A stretch of DNA of 7,255 nucleotides, taken from positions 1-7,255 of the forward strand of contig CAMATR010000079.1 of assembly GCA_945861175.1 (NCBI GenBank), in the 5' to 3' direction. Under the pieces are notes generated by a model, which worked only from the letters and a program-made list of their open reading frames with translations, was not told the origin of the DNA and searched no databases. Source of the DNA: Chitinophaga pinensis. Its GTDB lineage: Bacteria; Bacteroidota; Bacteroidia; Flavobacteriales_D; Crocinitomicaceae. A program made the position numbers and the translations under genes. This document shows, one piece after another, positions 1 to 5,839 of this stretch. The stretch's first letter is position 1, and each line of letters begins with the position of its first letter.

Positions 1-809
1 TTGTCGGCATCCTGCTCAATAGCACCACTTTCGCGCATATCTGAGAGAATTGGTCGCTTATCCCCACCTCGCATTTCCACAGAACGACTTAATTGACTTG
101 ACGCAATTACTACAATTTTTAATTCACGAGCTATCGCCTTGAGCGTTCGACTGATGTATGCCATTTCTGCCTCGCGATTGTGGCGATAGCGATTAGAACT
201 TAGTAATTGCAAATAATCGACAAATATTACTCGCACACCATTATCCTCAACCATTCGCATACACATTGCTTTAAGTGCATTCATAGAATGAACCGGGCCA
301 TCATAAACATGGAGTGGTAATTGATCTTCACTATTCCTAAAAGACTCAATCCGCTCAATCTCCTCCTCGTCCAATTGGCCGCGAAGTATTTTTTGATTGT
401 AAATTTTCAATGAAGCGGATAAAACACGTGAAATAAAAATTGATTGAGAAAGATCGAGACTTACAAATAATACAGGAAGTTCTCGTGCTATTTTTAAAGC
501 AAGATTAATTAAAAGATGCGTCTTACCCATTCCTGGCCTTGAACCAATTACTATGAATTCACCTTTGGTAAAACCTCCAAGTTCATTGTCAAAAGAGGGC
601 CAACCAGAAGGAATTATTTCGTTAGAAATCTTTTCATTAGTCAACAGCTCCTTTCCAAGCAATTCGCTAATGCTGAGAGGAATCATTTCCTTAGCTTCAG
701 CTGCAGCTTGATCAAACATTAATTGTCTGACAATTTCAATAAGCTCCAGTTCATCCTTGTAATCCTGGGAAGTTATTGTTCTCAATCGTTGCTGAAAATT
801 TTGATTCAT
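1..809 (-). CDS. DnaB-like helicase C-terminal domain protein lacking the DnaB N-terminal domain (3' part outside window)
   Basis: Reading from ATG at 809, 269 codons are visible before the window edge. Residues 1-65 are a short, probably helical segment, and a RecA-fold DnaB-type ATPase domain follows directly. Motifs seen: entry motif IPSGWPSFDNELGGF (66-80), Walker A GSRPGMGKT (89-97, K96/T97), Walker B VIFVD (194-198), sensor-like SSQLSRS (237-243, Q239), and the DnaB signature region KRPILSDMRESGAIEQDAD (251-269). Replicative DnaB has roughly 150 N-terminal residues that build the hexamer collar and bind primase; these are absent. The strand after Walker A reads SLDLS (117-121), where DnaB normally has SLEM with the catalytic Glu. 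An in-frame TAG lies about 36 bases upstream of the ATG, so the short N-terminus is not a mis-called start. This is therefore probably a paralog and not the housekeeping helicase. Its role is unknown: accessory helicase, ATPase or loader are all possible. Divergent from the hydrolase gene. Family assignment is firm, function is not. Confidence 0.9.
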   Translation of the reverse strand, partial: MNQNFQQRLRTITSQDYKDELELIEIVRQLMFDQAAAEAKEMIPLSISELLGKELLTNEKISNEIIPSGWPSFDNELGGFTKGEFIVIGSRPGMGKTHLLINLALKIARELPVLFVSLDLSQSIFISRVLSASLKIYNQKILRGQLDEEEIERIESFRNSEDQLPLHVYDGPVHSMNALKAMCMRMVEDNGVRVIFVDYLQLLSSNRYRHNREAEMAYISRTLKAIARELKIVVIASSQLSRSVEMRGGDKRPILSDMRESGAIEQDAD

Positions 810-992
810 ATCGTTTAATAATTTCAATCCTATAGCCAACTATCAGACCAAAATCAAAATAGTGATATCGGTTGCTTTAAAAATTCAAATTCATAGCATA
901 TTTTGAAAGCGCTATCAATAAATGACAGTGCTAACTTGCAATTCAATCACTACACATTGCAAGTATCTCCTTTCTCCTCTGAAGCATTATTA

Positions 993-1021
993 TTGATTTC
1001 CGAAACAAACACTTATCTTTA
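993..1021 (+). promoter_or_regulatory. Weak Bacteroidota-type promoter candidate for the hydrolase gene
   Basis: TTG at 993-995, an 18-base spacer, then TATCTTTA at 1014-1021, which matches 7 of 8 positions of TAnnTTTG. Transcription would start near 1028, leaving a leader of about 48 bases before the ATG at 1076. Apart from this the 266-base gap between the two divergent genes (810-1075) shows little. On the minus strand I see no convincing -7 box for the DnaB-like gene; CTATTTTG is the closest, with poor spacing. Confidence 0.3.
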
Positions 1022-1075
1022 TCCCATGTACAAGGAGTTCACATTCCTTTTAAACTACTGTTCGACTGAAAAGCT

Positions 1076-1852
1076 ATGCTTCATTTTAATAAATACGAGC
1101 ATCCTAAATCCAAAGAATGGGTAACATTTATACATGGTGCTGGAGGAAGCAGTGCTATTTGGTACCAACAGCTTAAATCATTTAAGCGAGAGTTCAATGT
1201 ACTCCTAGTCGATTTAAGAGGGCATGGCAAATCTAAAAAGCCTTTAAGTGAAAAATACAAAAGTTACTCTTTTGATAACATAGGTGATGATATTATTGAA
1301 GTATTGAATTTCCTGAAAATTGAATCAACTCATTTTGTCGGAATTTCATTAGGAACGATAATTATTCGTGAAATTACGGAGCGATACCCAGAAAGAACAA
1401 AAAGTATGATCTTGGGAGGTGCGGTAATGAAAATCAATACCAAAGGGCAAATTCTTATGCGTTTTGGCAATTTAACAAAATCAATCATCCCTTATTTGTT
1501 TTTATATCGTTTTCTGGCTTGGGTCATCATGCCAAAGAAAAATCACAAAGCGTCTAGAGTACTTTTCATTCAAGAAGCCAAACGTCTTTATCAAAAAGAA
1601 TTCATCCGATGGTTTAAACTTATATCAGAAGTGAATTCGCTACTAAAAATCTTTAGAATTAAAGATGCCGGGAAACCAACTTTATACGTTATGGGGCAGG
1701 AAGATCATATGTTTTTGCCTTCGATATCGAAATTGGTAGAAAATCACCCCTCATCCACCTTAATCGTTGTTCCCAACTGTGGACATGTAGTGAACGTGGA
1801 ACAACCTGATTTTTTCAACTCGACCGTTATTCAGTTTATTAAGAACGTTTAA
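1076..1852 (+). CDS. Alpha/beta-fold hydrolase
   Basis: 258 residues, typical length for a single-domain alpha/beta hydrolase with a small cap. The order of motifs is classic: oxyanion-hole HGAGG (20-24), VDLRGHGKS (45-53), nucleophile elbow GISLG (89-93, Ser91), acid residue in MGQEDHM (206-212, Asp210), and catalytic His237 in CGHVVNVEQP (235-244). The triad is complete, so the enzyme should be active on an ester, thioester, amide or similar bond; the substrate cannot be read from sequence. The cap region (about 115-195) is hydrophobic and basic, with an aromatic stretch near 139-152, which could favour a lipid-like substrate or membrane contact. There is no signal peptide, so it is probably cytoplasmic. 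The ATG at 1076 fits because the first beta-strand and HGAGG follow at the usual distance; the leader has no Shine-Dalgarno, as usual in Bacteroidota. It is a single-gene unit: divergent from the DnaB-like gene and closed by its own terminator. Confidence 0.9.
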   Translation: MLHFNKYEHPKSKEWVTFIHGAGGSSAIWYQQLKSFKREFNVLLVDLRGHGKSKKPLSEKYKSYSFDNIGDDIIEVLNFLKIESTHFVGISLGTIIIREITERYPERTKSMILGGAVMKINTKGQILMRFGNLTKSIIPYLFLYRFLAWVIMPKKNHKASRVLFIQEAKRLYQKEFIRWFKLISEVNSLLKIFRIKDAGKPTLYVMGQEDHMFLPSISKLVENHPSSTLIVVPNCGHVVNVEQPDFFNSTVIQFIKNV

Positions 1853-1873
1853 TATTGCGTTCTTCCCTTTTTT
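1841..1873 (+). terminator. Rho-independent terminator overlapping the hydrolase stop codon
   Basis: AAGAACG (1841-1847) and CGTTCTT (1858-1864) form a perfect 7-bp stem with a 10-base loop, followed by CCC and six T residues (1868-1873). The left arm lies in the last sense codons and the TAA stop (1850-1852) is in the loop. The stem is modest, the spacer before the T-run is slightly long, and no other terminator is visible downstream on this strand. Confidence 0.55.
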
Positions 1874-2060
1874 ATTAGTGATCTGTTTAAGTTCAGCTTG
1901 TTAATGTGTACTCCTGTCAAAATCCATTTGCAGATTTCAAAGAACGCTCCGTAAAAATAGAAGACTCCAGAAGTTTGGATAATAATTGTTTTTGTTGACT
2001 ATGTAATATTGCAAGATACTATAAGATACATTATCAGTTTATGCAAACAAGAAATAAGAA
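1874..2060. other. Gene-poor AT-rich spacer
   Basis: This stretch separates the plus-strand hydrolase terminator from the minus-strand tRNA terminators. I see no credible reading frame, RNA gene, repeat or insertion-sequence end in it. TAATATTG near 2005-2012 resembles a -7 box but has no properly spaced -33 element and would only transcribe antisense to the tRNAs. Confidence 0.6.
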
Positions 2061-2090
2061 AATAAAAATGCCCCAGTTATAAACTGAGGC
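2061..2090 (-). terminator. Second (distal) terminator of the tRNA transcript
   Basis: On the minus strand GCCTCAGTT (2082-2090) pairs with AACTGGGGC (2070-2078) across a 3-base loop, a 9-bp stem containing one T-G wobble. A T-rich run (ATTTTTATT) follows at 2061-2069. No T-run exists on the plus-strand side, so it is oriented for leftward transcription. Confidence 0.75.
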
Positions 2091-2093
2091 AAT

Positions 2094-2126
2094 CCCACAA
2101 GTGAGAGGTGGAAGCCAACCCACAAG
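2094..2126. repeat. Short direct repeat CCCACAAG x2 between the two terminators
   Basis: CCCACAAG occurs at 2094-2101 and again at 2119-2126, 25 bases apart, in the 45-base gap between the two minus-strand terminators. On the RNA it reads CUUGUGGG twice, and a CCAC between the copies could pair weakly with either GUGG. Eight bases twice may be chance. Confidence 0.3.
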
Positions 2127-2134
2127 GTTTTTAA

Positions 2135-2165
2135 TAAAAAAGCCCTCACCAAAAAGTGAAGGCTT
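2135..2165 (-). terminator. First (proximal) terminator after tRNA-Leu
   Basis: On the minus strand AAGCCTTCAC (2156-2165) pairs with GTGAGGGCTT (2140-2149), a 10-bp stem with one T-G wobble and a 6-base loop, followed by a T-run (2135-2141, partly in the stem). It starts only two bases beyond the tRNA-Leu 3' end, so it closes the tRNA transcript and leaves a short 3' trailer for processing. Confidence 0.85.
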
Positions 2166-2167
2166 AG

Positions 2168-2251
2168 TACTCGGAGCGGGACTTGAACCCGCACGCCCAT
2201 ACAGGCACAGGATTTTAAGTCCGGCGTGTCTACCAATTCCACCATCCGAGC
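2168..2251 (-). tRNA. tRNA-Leu, anticodon TAA (reads UUA)
   Basis: 84 bases that fold as a type II tRNA with a long variable arm. Acceptor GCTCGGA pairs with TCCGAGT, ending in a G1-U72 wobble. The discriminator is A73, the leucine identity base. D-arm GTG/CAC carries the loop GAATTGGTAGA. The anticodon loop CTTAAAA has TAA at 2215-2217. The variable arm has a GCC/GGC stem, and the T-arm is GCGGG-TTCAAGT-CCCGC. The anticodon stem CCGGA/TCCTG contains one C-U mismatch (28-42). CCA is not encoded: the bases after A73 are CTA, so tailing by CCA-adding enzyme is needed. It is the second tRNA of the unit and is followed at once by a terminator. Confidence 0.95.
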
Positions 2252-2261
2252 ATCCTATTCG

Positions 2262-2287
2262 AAAAAAGAAAGGAGCCAAAGCTCCTT
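2262..2287 (-). terminator. Terminator-like hairpin between the two tRNA genes
   Basis: On the minus strand AAGGAGC (2281-2287) pairs with GCTCCTT (2270-2276) across the loop TTTG, then TCTTTTTTC (six T at 2262-2267). It has the full form of an intrinsic terminator but lies between tRNA-Gly and tRNA-Leu with no visible promoter after it. It may be a partial terminator or a processing spacer. Confidence 0.65.
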
Positions 2288-2294
2288 CTTCTAA

Positions 2295-2370
<76 letters not shown>

Positions 2371-2426
2371 AATTGTTTTTTAATTCTTCTCGTTTGAAAA
2401 ATTACTGCTTGCACCGAAGTGGGCGA

Positions 2427-2456
2427 CAAATGTATAAAGTATTTCTAAAATTACAA
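2427..2456 (-). promoter_or_regulatory. Promoter of the tRNA-Gly/tRNA-Leu unit
   Basis: On the minus strand TTG (2454-2456), exactly 19 bases, then TACATTTG (2427-2434), a full match to the Bacteroidota consensus TTG-N19-TAnnTTTG. The predicted start is near 2420, about 50 bases before tRNA-Gly. The site lies 20-49 bases beyond the mutS stop. I see no clear terminator between mutS and this promoter, so some mutS read-through into the tRNAs is possible. Confidence 0.75.
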
Positions 2457-2475
2457 TAAGCAGCTATTATTTTTT

Positions 2476-5181
2476 TTATCCCCCAATTAATTTCTTGATG
2501 TCATTTAACTTCATCAGCGCCTCTACCGGTGTCAATGTATTGATATCTATTGATACTAGCTCTTCACGAATTTGCTCCAATACAGGATCATTCAATTGGA
2601 AAAAACTCAACTGCATTCCAGAATTTTCAGCAGCCTGATTAATAACCTCTTTCATTCTAGCTTTGGAGGCTGACTTGATCGTTCCTTTCGTCATGTCATG
2701 AGAAGCTTCTAATTCTTTGAGCATCGATGAAGATCTCGCTAAAACCTCTGCTGGCATGCCAGCTAACTTTGCAACGTGAATTCCGAAAGAATGCTCGCTA
2801 CCTCCTTCAACCAACTTACGTAGGAACAATATTTTGTTGCTTACCTCTTTAACAGAAACATTAAAATTTCGAATGCGCATGAATTTTTTAGTCATTTCAT
2901 TCAATTCATGATAATGCGTTGCAAACAATACTTTTGCCTTGTATTTAGGGTGTTCGTGCAAATATTCTGCAATTGCCCACGCAATAGAAATCCCATCGTA
3001 AGTGCTCGTTCCTCGTCCGATTTCATCTAAAAGAATTAAGCTGCGATCCGATAAATTATTCAAAATGCTAGCAGTTTCGTTCATCTCAACCATAAAAGTA
3101 GATTCCCCAGAAGAAATATTATCGGAAGCACCTACCCTCGTAAAAACTTTATCTACAAGGCCCAATTCCGCTTTCACTGCAGGAACAAATGAGCCCATCT
3201 GAGCCATTAAACAAATCAACGCTGTCTGCCTCAAAATTGCACTTTTTCCGCTCATATTAGGGCCCGTAATCATGATGATCTGCTGCGTTTCGGTATCGAG
3301 TAGAACGGAATTAGGGATGTATTCATCCCCCATTTTTAATTGTCTTTCAATCACAGGATGCCTACCATCTGTAATTTGAATACTAAATCCGTCGTTGATT
3401 ATAGGACGGGTATAATTGTTTTCATTGGCGATTCTTGAAAATGAAAGCAGGCAATCCAGTTGCGCAATTAAATTCGCATTTTGCTGTATGGGCTGAATAT
3501 AATCAGCCATACTATACACTAGATCTTGAAACAATCTGGACTCAATCGAATAAATACGCTCTTCTGCTCCTAATATTTTTGTTTCATATTCTTTGAGTTC
3601 CTCAGTAATGTATCGTTCAGCATTGACCAAGGTTTGCTTACGAATCCATTCGTCAGGCACTTTATCTTTGTGCGTATTTCGAACCTCTAAATAATACCCA
3701 AACACATTGTTAAATGCAACTTTCAAACTTGGAATCCCCGTTCTATCCGACTCTCTGTTTTGAAGCGCTTCCAGGTACTCTTTTCCATTTGTTGAAATTA
3801 TCCGCAATTCATCTAATTCCTCATTGTAACCTTCGCGAATCACTAATCCTTTACCCAATTGCACAGCGGGGTCATCCACCAAGGTTTTTTCTATCAATTC
3901 AATCAAGCCAGCGCAGGGGTTGAGTTGCGCTTTCATTTTTTGAAGCAATAATGCGTCAGTGTTCAATAAGCAATCCTGCATTGGCGCAATTTGCTCAAGT
4001 GTGCGTTTTAATTGTTTGACTTCCTTGGGATTTACTTTCCCAACAGCGACCTTTGAAATCAATCGTTCAATATCACCTATATCTTTGAGTCGTTCAGCTA
4101 TTTCGTATGCCGCCTGTTCGGCTCTTTTAAGCTGCTCTACAGCCTCTAAACGCTCTCGAATCGGTCTCTCGTCTTTCAAAGGCAAAACGATCCATCTTTT
4201 AATCATTCGCCCACCCATTGGTGTGAGTGTTTTATCTAATACATCCGCCAATGTTTTAGCATTGTCATGCGGTGAGCTAATTAGTTCAAGATTTCGGATA
4301 GTAAATCTATCCAACCATACATAGCGTTCTTCTTCAATTCGAGCAATCGAGGTAATGTGGCCTAATCGGGTGTGCTGATTTTCAGAAAGATAGTGCATTA
4401 CGGCACCTGCCGCAATAATTCCTAGCGGGGTGTTTTCCACTCCAAAACCTTTCATGGAATTCGTCTCAAAATGACGATTAAGCATTTCATTTGCATAATC
4501 ATGAGCAAAAACCCAGTCTTCCAGACGGAAACTATGAAACTTATCTGAAAATAGCTCTTGGTAATCCTTTGATTTATTTTTCTGGTATAGAATCTCTTTG
4601 GGGTCAAATCCTTGAATCAATTTTTCGATATAGATTTTTGAACCTTGAGCCACTAAAAATTCACCTGTAGAAACATCTAGAAATGAAATTCCATGTTCCT
4701 GTTTCTCAAAGTGGACAGCACACAGAAAATTGTTCTTTTTTTGATCCAAAACCTGATCATTAAAAGAAACACCAGGCGTCACTAACTCAGTTACCCCTCT
4801 TTTAACAATCGTTTTAGTCATTTTAGGATCTTCAAGCTGATCACAAATTGCCACGCGTTGCCCAGCTCTTACAAGTTTTGGAAGATAGGAGTCAAGGGAA
4901 TGATGCGGAAAACCAGCTAATTCAATCTCGGATGCGGAACCGCTTCCCCTCTTTGTTAGAATGATTCCTAAAATTTTAGACGTCTTTATAGCATCTTCGC
5001 CAAAGGTTTCATAAAAATCTCCTACGCGAAATAACAGCAAAGCTTGTGGATGCTTAGCTTTTATCTGATTATACTGCTTCATTAAAGGCGTTTCAGAAAC
5101 GCTTTTCTCTTTTTCCTTCGGCAAATCAATTGATTTTTTCAAATTTGAAAGTAAATTTAGTGCCAACTGCCGATTAGACAA
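2476..5181 (-). CDS. mutS: DNA mismatch repair protein MutS
   Basis: Recognises base mismatches and small loops, then recruits MutL using ATP. 901 residues, slightly longer than E. coli MutS (853). Domain I has TPLMKQY (31-37) and the mismatch-wedge motif GDFYE (54-58; F56 stacks on the mismatch, E58 contacts it). Connector, lever and clamp domains fill about 140-590. The ATPase domain has Walker A GPNMSGKS (640-647), ISSGESTFMVEM (689-700), Walker B LILLDE (715-720) and ATHYHEL (754-760). The C-terminus carries a beta-clamp-binding motif QLSFF (857-861) and a helical segment (865-899) like the tetramerisation tail, so nothing is missing. The longest frame begins with TTG at 5181, because a TAA lies two codons upstream; the first in-frame ATG is residue 34 and would cut into the conserved TPLM. 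The start is therefore uncertain. Divergent from the methyltransferase gene with 29 bp between starts. Confidence 0.97.
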   Translation of the reverse strand: MSNRQLALNLLSNLKKSIDLPKEKEKSVSETPLMKQYNQIKAKHPQALLLFRVGDFYETFGEDAIKTSKILGIILTKRGSGSASEIELAGFPHHSLDSYLPKLVRAGQRVAICDQLEDPKMTKTIVKRGVTELVTPGVSFNDQVLDQKKNNFLCAVHFEKQEHGISFLDVSTGEFLVAQGSKIYIEKLIQGFDPKEILYQKNKSKDYQELFSDKFHSFRLEDWVFAHDYANEMLNRHFETNSMKGFGVENTPLGIIAAGAVMHYLSENQHTRLGHITSIARIEEERYVWLDRFTIRNLELISSPHDNAKTLADVLDKTLTPMGGRMIKRWIVLPLKDERPIRERLEAVEQLKRAEQAAYEIAERLKDIGDIERLISKVAVGKVNPKEVKQLKRTLEQIAPMQDCLLNTDALLLQKMKAQLNPCAGLIELIEKTLVDDPAVQLGKGLVIREGYNEELDELRIISTNGKEYLEALQNRESDRTGIPSLKVAFNNVFGYYLEVRNTHKDKVPDEWIRKQTLVNAERYITEELKEYETKILGAEERIYSIESRLFQDLVYSMADYIQPIQQNANLIAQLDCLLSFSRIANENNYTRPIINDGFSIQITDGRHPVIERQLKMGDEYIPNSVLLDTETQQIIMITGPNMSGKSAILRQTALICLMAQMGSFVPAVKAELGLVDKVFTRVGASDNISSGESTFMVEMNETASILNNLSDRSLILLDEIGRGTSTYDGISIAWAIAEYLHEHPKYKAKVLFATHYHELNEMTKKFMRIRNFNVSVKEVSNKILFLRKLVEGGSEHSFGIHVAKLAGMPAEVLARSSSMLKELEASHDMTKGTIKSASKARMKEVINQAAENSGMQLSFFQLNDPVLEQIREELVSIDINTLTPVEALMKLNDIKKLIGG
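5130..5159 (+). promoter_or_regulatory. Candidate promoter of the RNA methyltransferase gene, inside mutS codons
   Basis: TTG (5130-5132), 19 bases, then TAAATTTA (5152-5159), which matches 7 of 8 positions of TAnnTTTG with the exact preferred spacing. Transcription would begin near 5165 and give a leader of about 46 bases. It lies in the opening codons of the mutS frame on the opposite strand. Confidence 0.4.
5137..5150. repeat. Perfect 14-bp palindrome TTTCAAATTTGAAA
   Basis: The site equals its own reverse complement with no spacer. It sits in the spacer of the candidate methyltransferase promoter and within mutS codons 11-15. Position and symmetry are compatible with a dimeric repressor site, but AT-rich palindromes of this size do arise by chance. 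Confidence 0.35.
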
Positions 5182-5208
5182 AAATTATAGCGGCCATCTT
5201 ATCAACAA
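5179..5208 (-). promoter_or_regulatory. Candidate mutS promoter overlapping the predicted TTG start
   Basis: On the minus strand TTG (5206-5208), 19 bases, then AATTTTTG (5179-5186), a 7-of-8 match to TAnnTTTG. The last three bases of this box are the predicted TTG start codon, so a transcript from here would begin near 5172. That would require mutS to start at a later codon. The box match is imperfect. Confidence 0.35.
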
Positions 5209-5210
5209 TT

Positions 5211-5744
5211 ATGAATAGAAAGCTTAAATTGTGGGAACTAGAGCGAGTTAGCGAGGATGAATTCAAGGCACAGCAGAAATTTCCTTTGATTATTATATTA
5301 GATGGTATTCGCAGTCTTAACAACATTGGGTCATTTTTTCGTACGGCTGACGCCTTCAATGTTAAAAAAATATATTTATGCGGGATCACAGCTCAACCAC
5401 CACATCGCGATATTCAAAAAACAGCTTTAGGTGCAACAGAAACTGTAATTTGGGAATACAGAGAATCCATTGTAGAACTTGTAATCGAGCTCAAAAAACA
5501 GGGGGTTTTTGTTTGTAGCATAGAACAAGCTGAAGAAACCTTATTCCTTCAAAATAGTTTAGCACTTGATGCAGACAAATTTGCATTTGTATTCGGCAAT
5601 GAGGTAGACGGTGTTGACCAACAAGTCATCAATTTGTCTGATGTCATAATCGAAGTGCCTCAATTTGGTACAAAACATAGTTTGAATGTATCAGTTTGTG
5701 CGGGTGTTATTCTTTGGGAATTTACAAAGCGTTACATCTGCTAA
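5211..5744 (+). CDS. TrmH/SpoU-family (SPOUT) RNA 2'-O-methyltransferase
   Basis: Predicted to transfer methyl from S-adenosylmethionine to a ribose 2'-OH of tRNA or rRNA. 177 residues, a single SPOUT domain with no L30e-like substrate-binding extension, so similar in size to compact TrmH/TrmL-like enzymes. Motif 1 is LNNIGSFFRTADAF (36-49), with N38 and the catalytic-type Arg44. Motif 2 is FGNEVDGV (128-135), with N130 and E131. Motif 3 is VPQFGTKHSLNVSVCAGV (149-166), with the S157-L158-N159 turn of the trefoil knot that holds SAM. TALGATE (71-77) also looks typical of this group. The target nucleotide cannot be told from sequence: tRNA G18, a tRNA wobble base or an rRNA site all remain possible. 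The ATG at 5211 matches the expected start of the first strand and follows an AT-rich leader. Divergent from mutS; the candidate promoter lies inside mutS. A separate promoter-like box precedes the next gene. Confidence 0.92.
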   Translation: MNRKLKLWELERVSEDEFKAQQKFPLIIILDGIRSLNNIGSFFRTADAFNVKKIYLCGITAQPPHRDIQKTALGATETVIWEYRESIVELVIELKKQGVFVCSIEQAEETLFLQNSLALDADKFAFVFGNEVDGVDQQVINLSDVIIEVPQFGTKHSLNVSVCAGVILWEFTKRYIC

Positions 5745-5784
5745 TTATAGTTCACAAGGTTGCCTTGCGCAGCAATTAGATTCC

Positions 5785-5820
5785 TTTCCCATTTCGATAA
5801 GTTATAGCTACATTTGTAGC
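5785..5820 (+). promoter_or_regulatory. Promoter of the FNR-rhodanese operon with palindrome over the -7 box
   Basis: TACATTTG at 5809-5816 is a full TAnnTTTG match and identical to the tRNA promoter box. The -33 side is weak: TTTC at 5785-5788 with a 20-base spacer. The expected start is close to 5821, about 19 bases before the ATG. The box lies inside a perfect inverted repeat, GCTACA-TT-TGTAGC (5807-5820), which could be an operator or partly a by-product of the TACATTTGTA form of this box. Confidence 0.55.
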
Positions 5821-5839
5821 GAAATTTTAAAAAAAAGTA

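Noticed and set aside
903..1124. 73-codon frame with a TTG start upstream of the hydrolase
   Set aside because: It overlaps the first 49 bases of the hydrolase gene in another frame, has no recognisable motif and has skewed composition; chance reading frame.
2405..2463. Inverted hexamers CTGCTT/AAGCAG flanking the tRNA promoter
   Set aside because: Six-base arms 47 bases apart are easily found by chance and do not extend.
3002..4324. Plus-strand frames inside mutS (3002-3202, 3714-3923, 3959-4324)
   Set aside because: They lie antisense to strongly conserved MutS domains, have no start context or family features, and are codon-shadow frames.
5174..5389. Minus-strand frame overlapping the mutS/methyltransferase junction
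   Set aside because: It is antisense to the methyltransferase catalytic motif 1 region and has no motif; kept only as a clue in the mutS start discussion (ATG at 5197).
5755..5767. CAAGG-TTG-CCTTG hairpin after the methyltransferase gene
   Set aside because: The stem is only 5 bp and no T-run follows, so it is not a credible intrinsic terminator.
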